From assembly GCF_008326425.1 (NCBI RefSeq), contig NZ_AP018929.1:1006875-1070874 (forward strand): a stretch of DNA of 64,000 nucleotides. Direction: 5' to 3'. The position numbers and the translations under genes are program-made. Below the pieces are notes generated by a model that made no database searches, was not told where the DNA came from, and saw only the letters and a list, made by a program, of their open reading frames with translations. The DNA is from Sulfuracidifex tepidarius. Its GTDB lineage: Archaea > Thermoproteota > Thermoprotei_A > Sulfolobales > Sulfolobaceae. Within the stretch, counting starts at the first letter, position 1. Every line of letters begins with the position of its first letter. Shown in pieces: positions 8,864 to 20,492 of this stretch.

Positions 8864-11275
8864 ATGGAGGAATGGCCCAAGCACTACTCACCTAAAGAAA
8901 TTGAAGAGAAATGGCAGAAAATATGGCTTAGTGAGGAAATGTGGAAGGAAGTCTTCAGGTTCAAAGAGGAAGAGAAAGGGAAGGAATCATTCGTGATAGA
9001 TACGCCTCCGCCTTTCACCAGCGGAGAGCTTCACATGGGTCATGCATATTGGGTAAGCATAGCTGATTGCATAGCGAGGTTCAGGAGGATTCAAGGTTAC
9101 AACGTCCTTCTTCCTCAGGGTTGGGACACTCAGGGATTACCCACTGAACTGAAAGTGCAATATAAGTTAAGGATACCGAAGGAGAACAGAGAGCTGTTCC
9201 TAAAGAAGTGCGTTGAATGGACTGAGGAAATGATAACTAAAATGAAGGGCGCCATGATAAGACTAGGGTACAGACCTGAATGGGAAAGGTTTGAATACAA
9301 AACTTACGAGACAACCTACAGGAAGGCAGTCCAAAGGAGCTTGTTAGACATGTTCAAAGCGGGGAAAATTGAAGTTAGAGATGGACCGGTATATTGGTGC
9401 CCGAAATGCGAGACAGCACTAGCCCTAAGCGAGGTGGGTTACATTGAAAGGGAAGGTATAATAGCCCATGTCAATTTCCCCTTGAAGGACGGTGGTTATA
9501 TTACAATAGCGACCACAAGGCCTGAGCTTATAGGAGCTACTCAGGCAGTAGCAGTGAACCCCGAGGACGAAAGATATAAGACCCTGATAGGGAAAACAGC
9601 GATCATCCCATTGTTCAATAAGGAAGTGAAAATAATAGCAGAGGAGAGCGTAGAGAAAGACTTCGGAACTGGAGCAGAGATGATAAGCACCTACGGAGAC
9701 CCTCAAGACATAAAGGTGAAGTTGAAACATAACCTGCCCTCAGTTGAAATGATAGATGAAAGAGGAAGAATGAAGGGAACCGGAATAGTCGACGGGCTGA
9801 AAGTTGAGGAAGCCAGGAAAAAGATAGTTCAACTACTAAAAGAGAAGGGCTTTCTGGTGAAGGTTGAGAACATAAAACATAACGTAATAGCACACACCGA
9901 GAGAAGCGACTGTATGTCTCCTATAGAATTCTTAACTAAGAAACAGATATATATCAAGGTATTAGATGATAAACAAAAATTATTAGAAAAATATAGATCA
10001 ATGAAGTTCATGCCCCAGAGAATGTCTTACTATCTCGAGACATGGATAACGAGTTTGGAATGGGACTGGGACATAAGTAGACAGAGACTTTACGGTACTC
10101 CAATACCTTTCTGGTACTGTAAAAATAACCACTTAGTGCCGGCAAAGGAGGAGGACTTACCGATAGACCCTAACAACTCTCCTCCGCCTACAGATAGATG
10201 TCCAATATGCGGAGAGCAGCTTTACCCAGTGAAGGACGTGGCTGACGTTTGGATAGACTCAAGCATAAGCGCCCTCTACGTTTCAGGTTACTTTACCGAT
10301 AAGGAAAGGTTCTCCAGGTCGTTCCCCGTTTCGATAAGGCTTCAAGGAACTGACATCATAAGAACTTGGCTTTTCTATACGTTTTTCAGAACTCTTTCCC
10401 TAACAGGTAACGTTCCTTTCAGGGAAGTGTTAGTCAACGGCCAAGTCCTCGGACCAGACGGTACCAGAATGAGCAAGAGCAAAGGGAATACAGTATCTCC
10501 CCTCGACAAGATAGACGAAATGGGGGCAGATGCCATAAGGCTGACTTTGTTGGATGCATCAATAGGAGATGATTTCCCATTCAAATGGGAAAAGGTGAAA
10601 GCTAAGAAAACTATGCTACAGAAGTTATGGAACGCAAGCAGGCTTCTCTATCCCTTCCTGAAAGAAAACAAGGTAGATTTAGATAAGGTGAGACCCGAGA
10701 ACTTAATCGACAAGTGGATATTACAGGAACATAAGAAGTTCGTCCTGAGCTCAATAGCAGCTTACGACAGATATGACTTCTACGTCGTAATTCAGCAATT
10801 CTACGACTACTTCTGGGAGATCATAGCTGACGAGTATCTGGAGATGATAAAGCATAGGCTTTTTGAAAACGATCAGGTTGTCCTAGCTATAATAAGTAAG
10901 ATCTTGAAGGACTTGATAGTAATCTTACATCCCATAGCACCTCACATAACTGAGGAGATCTACTCTAGGCTATACGGTGACAAGAAGAGCGTCTTGTTAG
11001 AGTCTCTCCCTGACGTGAGCTTCATCCCTGACGACAACGAAGCGTTGGAGAAGGGCAAGATAATAAAGAGGTTCTCCTCCATGGTGAGGACTTCTAAAGT
11101 TGCTAACAAGCTAGCTATGCCGACTCCCGTAGATGTCAAGTTCTACGGTGATGAAAAGTCAGTGTCAGTGTTAAGAGAAGTTGAGGAGGACTTGAAGAAG
11201 ACACTAAAAATAGAGAAAATAGAGTATTTTAACAATAATGAGGAGAAAGTTGAGATCTCAGTCCATGGGAGTTAA
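8864..11275 (+). CDS. valS: valyl-tRNA synthetase
   Basis: It charges tRNA-Val. This is a class I synthetase with HMGH in the first signature (about residue 56) and RMSKSKGN as the second (about 535). The CP1 editing domain contains TTRPEL. CxxC zinc motifs (CPKC, CPIC) are present. The C-terminal anticodon-binding helices are intact. From the ATG it is 803 aa, but ten further in-frame codons lie upstream, starting at a CTG that has a well-placed Shine-Dalgarno; my memory of Sulfolobus ValS also has a similar N-terminal extension ending in KKMEEW. The gene ends 2 nt before the convergent aminotransferase. Confidence 0.95.
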   Translation: MEEWPKHYSPKEIEEKWQKIWLSEEMWKEVFRFKEEEKGKESFVIDTPPPFTSGELHMGHAYWVSIADCIARFRRIQGYNVLLPQGWDTQGLPTELKVQYKLRIPKENRELFLKKCVEWTEEMITKMKGAMIRLGYRPEWERFEYKTYETTYRKAVQRSLLDMFKAGKIEVRDGPVYWCPKCETALALSEVGYIEREGIIAHVNFPLKDGGYITIATTRPELIGATQAVAVNPEDERYKTLIGKTAIIPLFNKEVKIIAEESVEKDFGTGAEMISTYGDPQDIKVKLKHNLPSVEMIDERGRMKGTGIVDGLKVEEARKKIVQLLKEKGFLVKVENIKHNVIAHTERSDCMSPIEFLTKKQIYIKVLDDKQKLLEKYRSMKFMPQRMSYYLETWITSLEWDWDISRQRLYGTPIPFWYCKNNHLVPAKEEDLPIDPNNSPPPTDRCPICGEQLYPVKDVADVWIDSSISALYVSGYFTDKERFSRSFPVSIRLQGTDIIRTWLFYTFFRTLSLTGNVPFREVLVNGQVLGPDGTRMSKSKGNTVSPLDKIDEMGADAIRLTLLDASIGDDFPFKWEKVKAKKTMLQKLWNASRLLYPFLKENKVDLDKVRPENLIDKWILQEHKKFVLSSIAAYDRYDFYVVIQQFYDYFWEIIADEYLEMIKHRLFENDQVVLAIISKILKDLIVILHPIAPHITEEIYSRLYGDKKSVLLESLPDVSFIPDDNEALEKGKIIKRFSSMVRTSKVANKLAMPTPVDVKFYGDEKSVSVLREVEEDLKKTLKIEKIEYFNNNEEKVEISVHGS

Positions 11276-11277
11276 GC

Positions 11278-12474
11278 TCATCCCTCGCTTTGTAATCTCT
11301 CATCAACGAACTCTGCTATTTTCTTAACTCCTTCTTTTATGTCTTGTTCTTTAACTGCGAAACTTAACCTGACGTGGTCTTTCCCTACGTCTTTGGGGAA
11401 AACCTCTCCCGGTATAGTGATGACTCCCTTGGACTTGATCAACTCTACTGAAAAGTCCTTTATTTCCATGCCCATGGCCCTAAGTAGATCTCCCATGTAA
11501 GGGAACATATAGAAAGCACCTTGAGGTTTTATGACCTTGATCTTCTTAACCTTCTGAAGCTCGCTATACATAACGTCACGTCTCTTCCTGAAGAGCTCTA
11601 TCATGTCTTTTACTTCATCAAAAGAGTCAAATGACGCTATGGCTCCCTTTTGGGCGAAGCTGGTGGCACATGTATAAATGTTCCCCGCTAACACTCCCAT
11701 CTTTTTGATTATGTCCTCCCTTGCAGCAACGTAACCTAGCCTCCACCCTGTCATAGAGAAGGTCTTGCTGAAGCCGTTAATGTAAATTACGTAGTCCTTC
11801 CAATCTGGGTCTTCGAGCGCACTCTTCATCTTTCCTTCATACACGAAGTTATCGTAAATCTCGTCCGACATTAGGATTATTTTCCTTTCTTTCGATATTT
11901 CCATAATCCTTTCAATTTCGTGGGGATCGAAAAGCGAACCGGTGGGATTGTGAGGGTTATTGATCACTATCATCTTAGTCCTCGGCGTTATGAGTTCTTC
12001 AAGGGATTTCAGGTCGTGAGAGAAACCGTTCTCTCTCATGTTGAGCCTCAGAAAGACAGGCTTGGCGCCCAGAAGCCTGATGACCTCGGCGTACGAATAG
12101 AAAGAAGGATCGTCCACTATTACCTCGTCACCAGGGTTCACGAAGAGGATGAAACCTAGAAATAAAGCCGTTTTCGCTCCTGGTGTCACAATCACGTTGT
12201 CCTTCTTCACGTCACCGTATCGATTTAAGTATTGGGCTATCTTCTCCCTCAACTCGTCTATCCCAAGGGCCGGAGTGTACCCAGTGAAGCCGTCTTGAAG
12301 GGCTGTTATGGCGCTATCTCTTATCCTCTTGAAGGTAACCAAGTCGGGTTGCCCTATGCCGAAGTTAATAGTCTTAATTCCTTTTTCCTTACTTACTTTC
12401 CTCGCTATTTCCTGATAAACTAGGGTAGACTCACCTGCTAGTTCCTGCACATTGGATGCGAAATTAAAGGACAC
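11278..12474 (-). CDS. aspC: aspartate aminotransferase, class I
   Basis: A PLP enzyme of the class I/II aminotransferase family, most like the Sulfolobus aspartate aminotransferase. The motif [10 protein letters not shown] (cofactor Asn), the [12 protein letters not shown] stretch, and the PLP lysine in [15 protein letters not shown] are all present, as is a C-terminal substrate Arg in HVRLSFAV. At 398 aa the length is normal. It lies 19 nt after trpC on the same strand and may be read through from the trp operon, perhaps acting also on aromatic 2-oxo acids. Confidence 0.9.
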   Translation of the reverse strand: MSFNFASNVQELAGESTLVYQEIARKVSKEKGIKTINFGIGQPDLVTFKRIRDSAITALQDGFTGYTPALGIDELREKIAQYLNRYGDVKKDNVIVTPGAKTALFLGFILFVNPGDEVIVDDPSFYSYAEVIRLLGAKPVFLRLNMRENGFSHDLKSLEELITPRTKMIVINNPHNPTGSLFDPHEIERIMEISKERKIILMSDEIYDNFVYEGKMKSALEDPDWKDYVIYINGFSKTFSMTGWRLGYVAAREDIIKKMGVLAGNIYTCATSFAQKGAIASFDSFDEVKDMIELFRKRRDVMYSELQKVKKIKVIKPQGAFYMFPYMGDLLRAMGMEIKDFSVELIKSKGVITIPGEVFPKDVGKDHVRLSFAVKEQDIKEGVKKIAEFVDERLQSEG

Positions 12475-12493
12475 AGGAAAGGTTTATTTTACT

Positions 12494-13240
12494 TCATATA
12501 AATTCTTTGATTTTCTCTGGCTCTCTCATCAAGAAAGAACCTATCAGAAAGGCGTCAGCACCAGCTTTCTTAAGCTCGAGAATTTGATCCCTGCTTTGGA
12601 TCCCGCTCTCAGCTACCTTTATCACGTCCTTAGGAGCAGAGGCAATGAGTTCCCTCTGCTTGTCGTGGTCGATCTCGAGCGTGACCAGATTCCTAGAGTT
12701 AAAGCCAATTAACTTAGCTCCGCACCTTAGAGCTATATCAAGGTCGTCTTTGTCGTGAACTTCTACAAGAGCTTCCATTTTGAAACTTCTGACGTATTCT
12801 ATTAAACCTTCCAACTCCCTTTCTGTGAGTACTCTTACTATCAAGAGCACGAAGTCCGCACCAAGGTTGTAACCGCTGTCCACTTGACTCTCAGAGACCA
12901 CGAAGTCCTTCATGAGGATCGGTATGTCTACCACGTCTGCAATAGACCTCAGTAAGTCGTAAGATCCCTTGAAGAACTTCTCCTCTGTAAGGACACTGAT
13001 CCCTACAGCGTAGTTTCTCATGAACTTAGCGTAAGCTACCGGGTCGCCTTCTGCGGAAAACCCTGAAGGAGAATTTCTCTTGAACTCGGCTATTATAGAG
13101 TTTATGTTGTTCCTTTGGAATTCCATTATCCTTTCAATAATATTGTATATTGGTCTCCTCCTTTCTGTTGAAATATACCCCCTTTTCATCGAGTTCTCTA
13201 CGACGTCCTTGAGCCATCCTTGCAGATACCTAGGCATCAC
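12494..13240 (-). CDS. trpC: indole-3-glycerol-phosphate synthase
   Basis: It closes the indole ring from CdRP in tryptophan synthesis. Numbered from the second Met, the residues known as catalytic in the Sulfolobus enzyme are all at the same positions: E51, K53, K110, E159, N180 and S211. The (beta/alpha)8 barrel is complete, 247-248 aa. It is the last gene of the trpBADFEGC operon and overlaps trpG by 4 bp. Confidence 0.97.
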   Translation of the reverse strand: MMPRYLQGWLKDVVENSMKRGYISTERRRPIYNIIERIMEFQRNNINSIIAEFKRNSPSGFSAEGDPVAYAKFMRNYAVGISVLTEEKFFKGSYDLLRSIADVVDIPILMKDFVVSESQVDSGYNLGADFVLLIVRVLTERELEGLIEYVRSFKMEALVEVHDKDDLDIALRCGAKLIGFNSRNLVTLEIDHDKQRELIASAPKDVIKVAESGIQSRDQILELKKAGADAFLIGSFLMREPEKIKEFI

Positions 13241-13827
13241 ATTACCCTATTAAGAAAATTAAAAAATATTTTGCGCCCCACTTCTGTCCCTACGCTTTCA
13301 GGATGGAACTGAACTCCAAAGATGTTAAATTTAGAGTGATGAACTGCCATTATCTCACCGTCCTCTGAAATGGCGTCTACTATCAAAGGTTCCTTTACGT
13401 CGTCAATTACCAAGCTATGGTATCTGGTACCATTGAAGGTGTTAGGTATGCCAGCAAAGATTGGAACGTCATTCCCTAAGAGCCTTATCTCACTCACCTT
13501 ACCATGGTAGACCTTTCTGGCTTTCCTTATTTTAGCGCCATAAACGTAGCCTATTGTCTGATGACCTAGACAGACACCTAATATCGGGGTTCCTTCCTCC
13601 CCCATGTCTTTAATTACATCTGATACTATACCTATGTCTTCCTTTTTCTCCGGGGTACCAGGGCCGGGGGATATGATGATCTTATCTGGGGATATTCTTC
13701 TCACCCCTGAGAGCGTTATTTCATCGTTCCTAACAACTATCGGAGTGGAGCCTAACTCTCCTACAGCTTGGGCTATGTTGTAGACGAAACTATCGTAGTT
13801 GTCTATGATCAGTACTAGATCACTCAT
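13237..13827 (-). CDS. trpG: anthranilate synthase glutamine amidotransferase subunit
   Basis: It supplies ammonia from glutamine to TrpE. The class I amidotransferase triad is visible: the nucleophile Cys in [10 protein letters not shown] and the His/Glu in VQFHPES. The oxyanion-strand motif SPGPGTP is present. At 196 aa it is a stand-alone subunit. It overlaps both trpE and trpC by 4 bp, consistent with stoichiometric translation with its partner. Confidence 0.97.
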   Translation of the reverse strand: MSDLVLIIDNYDSFVYNIAQAVGELGSTPIVVRNDEITLSGVRRISPDKIIISPGPGTPEKKEDIGIVSDVIKDMGEEGTPILGVCLGHQTIGYVYGAKIRKARKVYHGKVSEIRLLGNDVPIFAGIPNTFNGTRYHSLVIDDVKEPLIVDAISEDGEIMAVHHSKFNIFGVQFHPESVGTEVGRKIFFNFLNRVM

Positions 13828-15083
13828 TTGAACTCACCTATTATCTTCTTCAAAGCCATCATCTTGTACTCCGTTTCCTTGTACTCAGACTCGGGCTGTG
13901 AGTCGTAAACTATCCCAGCCCCTGCTTGTATCCTTAACAAATCACGGTTGAAGAATGCTGTCCTTATGTTGATTGCGAACTCGGCACTCCCGTCTGCAGA
14001 GAAGAAACCTACTGCACCTGCGTAAGGTCCCCTACGATACTCCTCTAGCGACGAGATCATCTCCATGGCTATCGGCTTAGGAGCTCCGCTCACGGTACCT
14101 GCAGGAAACATAGCCTTCAGCACATCGCTGGCTTGAAACCTCTTGCTAGCAGTTCCCACTACCTTTGACACTATGTGCTGGACATGACTGTATTTCTCTA
14201 CATACATTAGCTCTGGAACCTTCACTGTCCCAGACACTGAGACCTTCCCCACATCGTTCCTGGCTAGGTCTACCAGCATAAGGTGCTCTGCTCTCTCTTT
14301 CTCTGAAGATAGAAGTTCCTTTTCCAAAGCGAAGTCCTTGTCTGGGTCTTCTCCTCTAGGTCTGGTCCCAGCTATAGGATAGGTCTCTATTATCCCGTTC
14401 TGTAGCCTGAAGAGGAGCTCTGGGCTTGAACCTACCAAACCTCTATCGCCGAATTTCAGGTAGAACATATAGGGTGATGGATTGACTTCCCTTAACTTAG
14501 CGTAAAAGTTAAGCAGGCTTCCTTGGAAGGTGTACCTATAGAACCTTGAAAGCACAACCTGGAATGCGTAGCCGTTTCTGATTTGTTCCAGAATTTGCTT
14601 GACCCCAGCCTCGTAATCCTTTTGCTTCAAGGACTCGTCGAGGTCTTTTACCTTGAAATCCTTGGTCATGTTACCAGCAGGAGGTAGGTCTCCCTCCACG
14701 TAAACCTTACCTGATTCATGGTCATAGACAACTAGATTTTCAGGCATGAAGAACTCTGCATAAGGCCACTTTTCGCTCTCAGGCAAAGAGTCTATCCTCG
14801 TTCTCTCCCAGAACTTTACCGCGTCGTAACTCACGTAACCTAGCAAGCCTCCCTTAAAGAGACCTGGAATATTCCTGGTCTTTGCGCTGTTTAAGATAGA
14901 GCGGATTTCCTTAGCTGGATCTCCTTCTATTGAGTATTTCCTCCCTCCCCAAGCAACAACGCTGTACCTAGCTTTATACTGAGGACCGCTAACGCTCTCC
15001 AGTAAGCCTATTAGCTCTTCCTCTTTCTCTAGCTTGGAAAACAGAGATATTGGAGAAGGAAAGTCTGAAATTCTATACTCCAT
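13824..15083 (-). CDS. trpE: anthranilate synthase component I
   Basis: It converts chorismate to anthranilate with ammonia from TrpG. The chorismate-binding fold is clear: [42 protein letters not shown] and the C-terminal [16 protein letters not shown]. At 419 aa it is the compact archaeal form. Feedback inhibition by tryptophan is usual for the family, but the N-terminal effector site was not checked residue by residue. It overlaps trpF by 11 bp. Confidence 0.97.
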   Translation of the reverse strand: MEYRISDFPSPISLFSKLEKEEELIGLLESVSGPQYKARYSVVAWGGRKYSIEGDPAKEIRSILNSAKTRNIPGLFKGGLLGYVSYDAVKFWERTRIDSLPESEKWPYAEFFMPENLVVYDHESGKVYVEGDLPPAGNMTKDFKVKDLDESLKQKDYEAGVKQILEQIRNGYAFQVVLSRFYRYTFQGSLLNFYAKLREVNPSPYMFYLKFGDRGLVGSSPELLFRLQNGIIETYPIAGTRPRGEDPDKDFALEKELLSSEKERAEHLMLVDLARNDVGKVSVSGTVKVPELMYVEKYSHVQHIVSKVVGTASKRFQASDVLKAMFPAGTVSGAPKPIAMEMISSLEEYRRGPYAGAVGFFSADGSAEFAINIRTAFFNRDLLRIQAGAGIVYDSQPESEYKETEYKMMALKKIIGEFK

Positions 15084-15657
15084 TTCTCACGGCCTCTTTA
15101 ATTTTCATTACTTTATCATGGTCTTTCTTTCCAGGATAAGACTCTACACCGCTTGATACATCTATCCATCCTGGGTTCAGGCGGACGAAGTCCATCACGT
15201 TGAGGGGCGTTATTCCTCCCGCTACCCCGGCTTCGGGGAAAACATCTAGAATCTCTTTGGCTACCTTAAACGAAGTCTTCTCTCCCTTTCTCGGGGAGTC
15301 AACCAAAATGTTCTTAACGCCTGCTGAAGCCAGATCTTTGAGATATTCCTTACCTTCTTCTGACGCTGGAACGTAGAAAATGAAGTTGGAAATGTTCAAG
15401 GTAGTAAGGGAAGAGATCTCCTCTAAAGAGAGGACTCTGTGAACCTGAAGCATGTCTTCCGCTTGCAGAGAGAGACTCCCTCTTACGGTTACTCCTACCA
15501 CTGGTTTATCCACCTTTGACTTCACTATCCTGTTGAACTCCCTCTTGGCGAAGCGAGGACTCGACGGCTCGTTCACTATTCCTATCATATCTATGCCTAT
15601 TTGGCTGAGGAAGACTGCGTCGTCCAGAGTCGCAACACCGCATATCTTCACTTTCAT
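15073..15657 (-). CDS. trpF: phosphoribosylanthranilate isomerase
   Basis: It catalyses the Amadori rearrangement of PRA to CdRP. The N-terminal VKICGV carries the general base Cys, and the acid Asp sits in [10 protein letters not shown] near the C-terminus, which also binds phosphate. At 194 aa it is a short single-domain barrel. It sits between trpD and trpE, overlapping trpD by 4 bp. Confidence 0.94.
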   Translation of the reverse strand: MKVKICGVATLDDAVFLSQIGIDMIGIVNEPSSPRFAKREFNRIVKSKVDKPVVGVTVRGSLSLQAEDMLQVHRVLSLEEISSLTTLNISNFIFYVPASEEGKEYLKDLASAGVKNILVDSPRKGEKTSFKVAKEILDVFPEAGVAGGITPLNVMDFVRLNPGWIDVSSGVESYPGKKDHDKVMKIKEAVRNGV

Positions 15658-16688
15658 TGTAATCTACCTAACATGTCATTGAGTTTTGAAGGGTTCCCGT
15701 GACTTTGTATGATAACTTTAAGCCTAGAAGGCAACTCCTCCAATAGAGACTGAGCCATTTCGTATCCGTCCTTCATGTCTTTCACCTTGTCAAGCAGAAA
15801 CAGCTCAACTGCTATGTTAGCTTTGAGGAAAGCTGAGACTTCGTTGTCTTTCCCAAAAGACGCTCTCAGTATCTTCATGGCGGACTCCTCAGCTGAAGAT
15901 GCGGTCACATGCTTGAGTTCTATGGGCTTTATACCAAGCTCTTCTGGAGTTATTTCATAGTCGGTCACTTTCCCTTCTTTCAAGACCTTCATGAAAGTTT
16001 TACCTGAGACGCTCACTTCATCTATGCCAGGCTCTCCATGAACGAGAATGAGCCTTTCGTAACCCAGAAGTTTCGCTGCGTCAATAAGAACGTCCATATA
16101 TTCCCTTGAAAACACGCCTATTACTTGCCTTCTGACTGAAGCTGGATTCGTGAAAGGCCCCAACACATTGAACAGAGTCCTGATTCCCAGACTCTTCCTG
16201 ACTACAGCTACGTTCCTCATCGCTGGGTGGTAAACCTGGGCAAATAGGAACACGAAATTTACCTTGCTCACTATTTCGCTCACTTCCCCTGGCTTCACAT
16301 TTATGTCGTAACCGAAAGCCTCAAGTACGTCAGCGCTTCCACTGCTACTACTTACAGCTCTGTTCCCGTGTTTGAAGACAGGGACTAAAGTGCTCATCGC
16401 CACCGCTGACGCTGTGCTCACGTTTACTGTATTCATCCCATCTCCTCCAGTTCCAGCTGTGTCCAAACCCTCTGGTTTTCCTTCTACTTTGACCATAAAT
16501 GACCTCATAGATCTGGCGAATCCAGCTATTTCCTCAGCTTTCTCTCCCTTCATCCTCAAAGCAACTAACAGCCCGGCCATCAACGATTCGGTTAACTCAC
16601 CCTTCATGAACTTGTTACCTAAAGAGAAAGCTTCCTCTTCGCTCAAGTCCTTCCTTTCCACTAACCTCTTGAGTTCAGAACTCATCAA
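15654..16688 (-). CDS. trpD: anthranilate phosphoribosyltransferase
   Basis: It joins anthranilate to PRPP. The glycine-rich PRPP loop [17 protein letters not shown], the KHGNRAVSS motif and the metal-binding Asp/Glu in GIDEVS are present. It is 344-345 aa, like the well-studied Sulfolobus enzyme. ATG 16685 is an equally good start. It overlaps trpA by 14 bp. Confidence 0.96.
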   Translation of the reverse strand: MMSSELKRLVERKDLSEEEAFSLGNKFMKGELTESLMAGLLVALRMKGEKAEEIAGFARSMRSFMVKVEGKPEGLDTAGTGGDGMNTVNVSTASAVAMSTLVPVFKHGNRAVSSSSGSADVLEAFGYDINVKPGEVSEIVSKVNFVFLFAQVYHPAMRNVAVVRKSLGIRTLFNVLGPFTNPASVRRQVIGVFSREYMDVLIDAAKLLGYERLILVHGEPGIDEVSVSGKTFMKVLKEGKVTDYEITPEELGIKPIELKHVTASSAEESAMKILRASFGKDNEVSAFLKANIAVELFLLDKVKDMKDGYEMAQSLLEELPSRLKVIIQSHGNPSKLNDMLGRLQ

Positions 16689-17400
16689 GAACCGACCTTA
16701 ATTTTATAACCAGATCTATAGCTTGTTTCACACCTCCGTTATCAATAGCTTGTATGAAAGCAGTGCCTATTGCTGCACCGTCCGCACCGGCCTTCAAAGC
16801 TTTCCTGAGGTCGTTCTCGTCAGAAAGGCCGAACCCCACTACTAACTTGTTGTCCACTAGATTTCTCACTCTAGTTACCAGAGACGACACAGTTATAGGT
16901 AAGGGTATTCCAGTCGTAGGCCTTACACCGTAATAAAGGAAGAGATCTGACTGTCTGGAGACCTGCAATATCATCTTATCAGGCACAGAAGGTGCGGTGA
17001 ATATTACGTTATTTAATCCCTTCTCTCTAACTCTGGTTGAATATGTCTGATAGTCATCAACGAAATCGATCAGCAGGTCTGGAAAGAGAACCCCGTCTAG
17101 ACCAGCTCTCTTCAACTTGCATAGAAAATCGTCTAACTCCTGCACCCAATCTTCCAAGTAAGTGAGGGCTATAGCTTTAGTTCCACCTATCACCTTCCTT
17201 GTCTCAGGAAGGAAACTCCACAAGTCGAATTTACCTGCGACTTTCTCATAACTCTTCCTGATCACGGGTCCGTCATACTTGGCATACTTAGGTGGAATCC
17301 CTATCTCAAGTATATCAGCTCCGTTCTTTACTGCTTCCTCCATGAACTCAAGGTATCTCTCGTTGTCTGGATATCCAAGTGTCATGTATACTACTAACAT
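16675..17400 (-). CDS. trpA: tryptophan synthase alpha subunit
   Basis: It cleaves indole-3-glycerol phosphate to indole. The catalytic Glu lies in [10 protein letters not shown] and the catalytic Asp in DGVLFPDL. The C-terminal [11 protein letters not shown] phosphate-binding strand is present. At 241 aa it is a little short but complete. It begins 1 nt after the trpB stop codon. Confidence 0.94.
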   Translation of the reverse strand: MLVVYMTLGYPDNERYLEFMEEAVKNGADILEIGIPPKYAKYDGPVIRKSYEKVAGKFDLWSFLPETRKVIGGTKAIALTYLEDWVQELDDFLCKLKRAGLDGVLFPDLLIDFVDDYQTYSTRVREKGLNNVIFTAPSVPDKMILQVSRQSDLFLYYGVRPTTGIPLPITVSSLVTRVRNLVDNKLVVGFGLSDENDLRKALKAGADGAAIGTAFIQAIDNGGVKQAIDLVIKLRSVLDEF

Positions 17401-17401
17401 C

Positions 17402-18688
17402 TTATCTTTGCTCGTTGCTCGTCACCCTCTTCATCATTGAGTCGTAGTTTGGAAGATCTAGAAGCCCGTGACCGCTCAGGTTAAACACTATCACCTCCTT
17501 CCTATTAGCTCTCTTTGCCTCCAACGCCTCTTCAATTACAGCTCTTATAGCGTGAGATGACTCTGGAGCGGGGACTATACCTTGTGTCCTCATGAACATT
17601 TGTGCAGCCTCAAATATCTGATTCTCGTTATATTCTCTCCAACCCACTATTCCTTCTTTCATTAGCAAGCTAAGAGAAGGCGCTGCTCCGTGGTATCTCA
17701 GTCCTCCTGCATATATAGGCGGAGGGACGTAACTGTTTCCCATGGTAATCATCTTCACTAACGGGAGTAGCCCCGCGCTATCAGGGAAGTCATATTTGTA
17801 TTCTCCAGTACTAAACTTAGGAATTTCAGCCGAAGCTACTGCTATGTATTTCTTACCCCTACCGTTTCCTATGAACGGAAAAGAGAAACCACCGAAGTTG
17901 CTTCCTCCTCCTACGCATCCTATAAGTACATCAGGTTCTTCTCCCAGCTCGTCCAACTGAGCTATGGTCTCCTGTCCTATCACACTCTGGTGTAAAATGA
18001 CCACGTCAAGGACGCTTCCTACTAGGTATTTGAGGTGATGGTCGAGGGCATATTCGATTGCTTCACTCATAGCTATACCTAAAGACCCAGGGTGATTAGG
18101 GTTCTCTTTTCTTACTTTCTTTCCGAACTCTGTCAGATCCGTGGGACTCGGGTATACTTCTCCTCCGTAAAGTTGCATGATGCTCTTCCTCATTGGCTTC
18201 TGTTCGTAGCTGACTTTCACCATGAATACTGTAGACTTCATACCATACATCGTTGCAGACAACGCGGTCGCTGTACCCCACTGGCCAGCTCCAGTCTCAG
18301 TAACAACGTGTTCTATTCCTTCTTCTCTTGCAAAGTAAGCTTGTGGAAGAGCAGTGTTTATCTTGTGTGACCCTGTTGGCGTAGCGCCCTCATACTTGAA
18401 GTATATCTTAGCTGGTGTGCCCAGATATTCCTCGAGCCTCCTTGCCCTAAGTAAAGGAGTAGGCCTTCCTATGGCTAAGTACCTTTCTCTAACCTCCTCG
18501 GGAATCTTTATGTATCTCTCTATCGTCAATTGTTGTCTCAGAACTTCCTTTGGGAGAATTGTTCTTAATAGATCTATCCTAGAGAACTCAGCCCCTAGGG
18601 GATCCCTAGGAGGAGGCAAAGGTTTAGGAAGATCTGGTATTATATTATACCAATACTTTGGAAGAATTTCTTCTGCGTTATTTACCAT
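17402..18688 (-). CDS. trpB: tryptophan synthase beta subunit, TrpB2 type
   Basis: It condenses indole with serine. The PLP lysine is in [11 protein letters not shown], and the phosphate loop is [11 protein letters not shown]. The long N-terminus ([21 protein letters not shown]) and overall length near 428 aa mark the TrpB2 class rather than TrpB1. I chose ATG 18688 rather than 18718: the TATA box at 18731-18741 puts the transcript start near 18710, downstream of the outer ATG, and family members start close to EILPKYW. It is the first gene of trpBADFEGC. Confidence 0.93.
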   Translation of the reverse strand: MVNNAEEILPKYWYNIIPDLPKPLPPPRDPLGAEFSRIDLLRTILPKEVLRQQLTIERYIKIPEEVRERYLAIGRPTPLLRARRLEEYLGTPAKIYFKYEGATPTGSHKINTALPQAYFAREEGIEHVVTETGAGQWGTATALSATMYGMKSTVFMVKVSYEQKPMRKSIMQLYGGEVYPSPTDLTEFGKKVRKENPNHPGSLGIAMSEAIEYALDHHLKYLVGSVLDVVILHQSVIGQETIAQLDELGEEPDVLIGCVGGGSNFGGFSFPFIGNGRGKKYIAVASAEIPKFSTGEYKYDFPDSAGLLPLVKMITMGNSYVPPPIYAGGLRYHGAAPSLSLLMKEGIVGWREYNENQIFEAAQMFMRTQGIVPAPESSHAIRAVIEEALEAKRANRKEVIVFNLSGHGLLDLPNYDSMMKRVTSNEQR

Positions 18689-18689
18689 T

Positions 18690-18706
18690 GGTGTATCATA
18701 TACACC
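18690..18706. promoter_or_regulatory. perfect inverted repeat in the trpB leader
   Basis: GGTGTAT-CAT-ATACACC: two 7-bp arms around 3 nt. It fills the predicted ~22-nt leader between the transcript start and the trpB ATG at 18688, ending 1 nt before the start codon. It could be a protein operator or an mRNA hairpin affecting initiation. Confidence 0.6.
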
Positions 18707-18730
18707 TACCACTACCATTAAAAACGTCAG

Positions 18731-18741
18731 CTTTTATAAAG
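18731..18741 (-). promoter_or_regulatory. trp operon TATA box
   Basis: CTTTATAAAAG on the minus strand, directly after the acyP stop codon (18743). A start about 26 nt from its centre gives a transcript beginning near 18710. Confidence 0.65.
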
Positions 18742-18742
18742 T

Positions 18743-19015
18743 TTAATATATCTTGAAATCGTTGAACTCTCCTTTATAGTCACAGAAGGAATGTTCAACC
18801 CTTTCCACAACCGAGGCTGGAGGGCCGTCTCTAAGATATTCAAGAAGCCTCGAAAGTGATTCCTCATGTCCTTCTGCTATCACCTCTACCGTACCGTCGG
18901 GAAGGTTCTTAGCATACCCTTTAAGCCCAAGCCTCATCGCATTGACCTTAACGAAGTTCCTGAAACCTACTTTTTGTACCTTACCATAAACTCTGGCGTT
19001 TAGCCTCTTTAACAC
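18743..19015 (-). CDS. acyP: acylphosphatase
   Basis: It hydrolyses carboxyl-phosphate bonds of small acyl phosphates. The N-terminal [14 protein letters not shown] carries the phosphate-binding loop and catalytic Arg. The catalytic Asn lies in [14 protein letters not shown]. At 90 aa it is normal. It lies upstream of trpB on the same strand, but trpB has its own TATA box, so the two may not be one operon. Confidence 0.93.
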   Translation of the reverse strand: MLKRLNARVYGKVQKVGFRNFVKVNAMRLGLKGYAKNLPDGTVEVIAEGHEESLSRLLEYLRDGPPASVVERVEHSFCDYKGEFNDFKIY

Positions 19016-19106
19016 GAAATCACCTCAGAGTCGCTCCACTTCTTCACTTATCCGTTCTAAGGTCTCATCACTTAAATATATTTTATACAGCTCACATTAA
19101 AGTGTG

Positions 19107-20183
19107 ATGATAAAGGTAGCTATAGCTGGACTAGGAAATTGCGCTTCAATGCTAATTCAGGGTATAGAATTCTATAAGAAGATGGGAAAAGATTACACTA
19201 AAGGGCTCATAACTCCAGTTATTGGAGGTTATAGAATAACTGATATTCAAGTGGTTGCTGCTTTTGACGTATCTAAGGATAAGATAGGTAAGGATATATC
19301 TGAGGCTATATTTCAAAAGCCTAACATTACTCCTAAGATAACTGACGTTGAGATGAAAGGAGTGAAGGTACTACCTGGACCTGTTGAGGACGGAGTAGCA
19401 CCTCACATGAGGGAAGTCTTCGATCCTTCAACTGACGGTAAATTTGAGGAAGTTGCAGACACGCTGAAGGAAACCAAGGCCGATATATTAGTAAATATGC
19501 TTCCAGTAGGTAGTGAGAAAGCCTCTAGGCTTTACGCTAGAGCATCACTCGAAGCTAATGTGGGTTTCGTGAACGCCATCCCAGTCTTCATAGCCAGTGA
19601 TCCCACTGGGGAATTTCCGAGATTGTTTGCACAGAAGGGGATCCCAATAGCTGGTGACGACGTGAAAAGCCAAGTGGGAGCAACTATATTTCATAGATCT
19701 ATAACATCCCTTTTCATGATGAGGGGAGTGTCAGTAGATGAAACGTATCAGCTCAACGTGGGAGGAAACACAGACTTCTTGAACATGAAGACTGAAGAAA
19801 GGTTACATTCTAAGAGAATAAGCAAAACTAAGGCTGTAACAAGCACGCTAGAAAACGAGGACATAGAAAAGGAAGGCAAGATAAGGATCGGTCCTAGCGA
19901 CTATATACCTTTCCTGGGTAATACGAAGGTTGCGTACATCTACGTGAAAGGACAAGGATTCGCCGGAATGCCGATCAAAGTCGAGGCTTCATTGGAAGTA
20001 GACGATAAATCTAACTGTGCTGCAGTCTTGGTCGACGTTATAAGGGCAGTCAAGCTTGCTAAAGATAGAGGGATAGGAGGCCCTCTAAATGACGTTTCAG
20101 CTTTTTACTTCAAACACCCTCCAGTTCAGGCAAAGAATGATGAAGAAGCACGTGATAAATTCAAAAGATTCATTGAAATGTGA
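19107..20183 (+). CDS. ino1: myo-inositol-1-phosphate synthase
   Basis: It makes inositol-1-phosphate from glucose-6-phosphate with NAD, for archaetidylinositol membrane lipids. The NAD motif [17 protein letters not shown] starts the protein, and [15 protein letters not shown] is the conserved catalytic region. Length about 359 aa is typical of the archaeal form. ATG 19107 lies about 23 nt after a TATA box (TTTATAC near 19082-19088), so the mRNA is probably leaderless; GTG 19104 is an alternative. Divergent from acyP. Confidence 0.92.
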   Translation: MIKVAIAGLGNCASMLIQGIEFYKKMGKDYTKGLITPVIGGYRITDIQVVAAFDVSKDKIGKDISEAIFQKPNITPKITDVEMKGVKVLPGPVEDGVAPHMREVFDPSTDGKFEEVADTLKETKADILVNMLPVGSEKASRLYARASLEANVGFVNAIPVFIASDPTGEFPRLFAQKGIPIAGDDVKSQVGATIFHRSITSLFMMRGVSVDETYQLNVGGNTDFLNMKTEERLHSKRISKTKAVTSTLENEDIEKEGKIRIGPSDYIPFLGNTKVAYIYVKGQGFAGMPIKVEASLEVDDKSNCAAVLVDVIRAVKLAKDRGIGGPLNDVSAFYFKHPPVQAKNDEEARDKFKRFIEM

Positions 20184-20436
20184 AATATGCTGGGAGAACG
20201 ACTCAAAACATTGTTGCAAAATATGCGGAAGGAAAGTCTGCGAAGAGGACTTCAACAAGGAAAGAGGAATCTGCAAGGTATGCGAGATGAGCATATGTCA
20301 GCTATGCCAGAGGAACTTGGCAATAGGTTACTGTGAGTGTTGTGGAAGATTGGTCTGCATAGAATGTACTGCTTATCACGATAAATCTAGAAGAATTTGT
20401 AAAGAATGTTTTCAAAAAATACAAAAACCTACCTAG
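20137..20436 (+). CDS. cysteine-rich zinc-finger protein
   Basis: A ~100-aa protein with repeated treble-clef or B-box-like Cys clusters: CEIC, CKIC, CKVC, CQLC, CECC and CKEC. It probably binds several zinc ions and could bind nucleic acid or protein. The start overlaps the end of ino1 by about 47 bp in another frame (ATG 20137 or 20140), so the pair is co-transcribed. I do not recognise a named family. Confidence 0.75.
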   Translation: MMKKHVINSKDSLKCEICWENDSKHCCKICGRKVCEEDFNKERGICKVCEMSICQLCQRNLAIGYCECCGRLVCIECTAYHDKSRRICKECFQKIQKPT

Positions 20437-20450
20437 TAGCAATCAAACTT

Positions 20451-20472
20451 AAAATCTTAAGATAAAGATTTT
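20451..20472. terminator. inverted repeat between convergent genes
   Basis: AAAATCTT and AAGATTTT arms with a 6-nt spacer, followed on the plus strand by T- and A-rich sequence. It sits in the 56-bp gap between the zinc-finger gene and ppsA and could end transcription in both directions. It also contains the 10-bp palindrome ATCTTAAGAT. Confidence 0.45.
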
Positions 20473-20492
20473 TATTAAAAAGAGAGTTTTGC

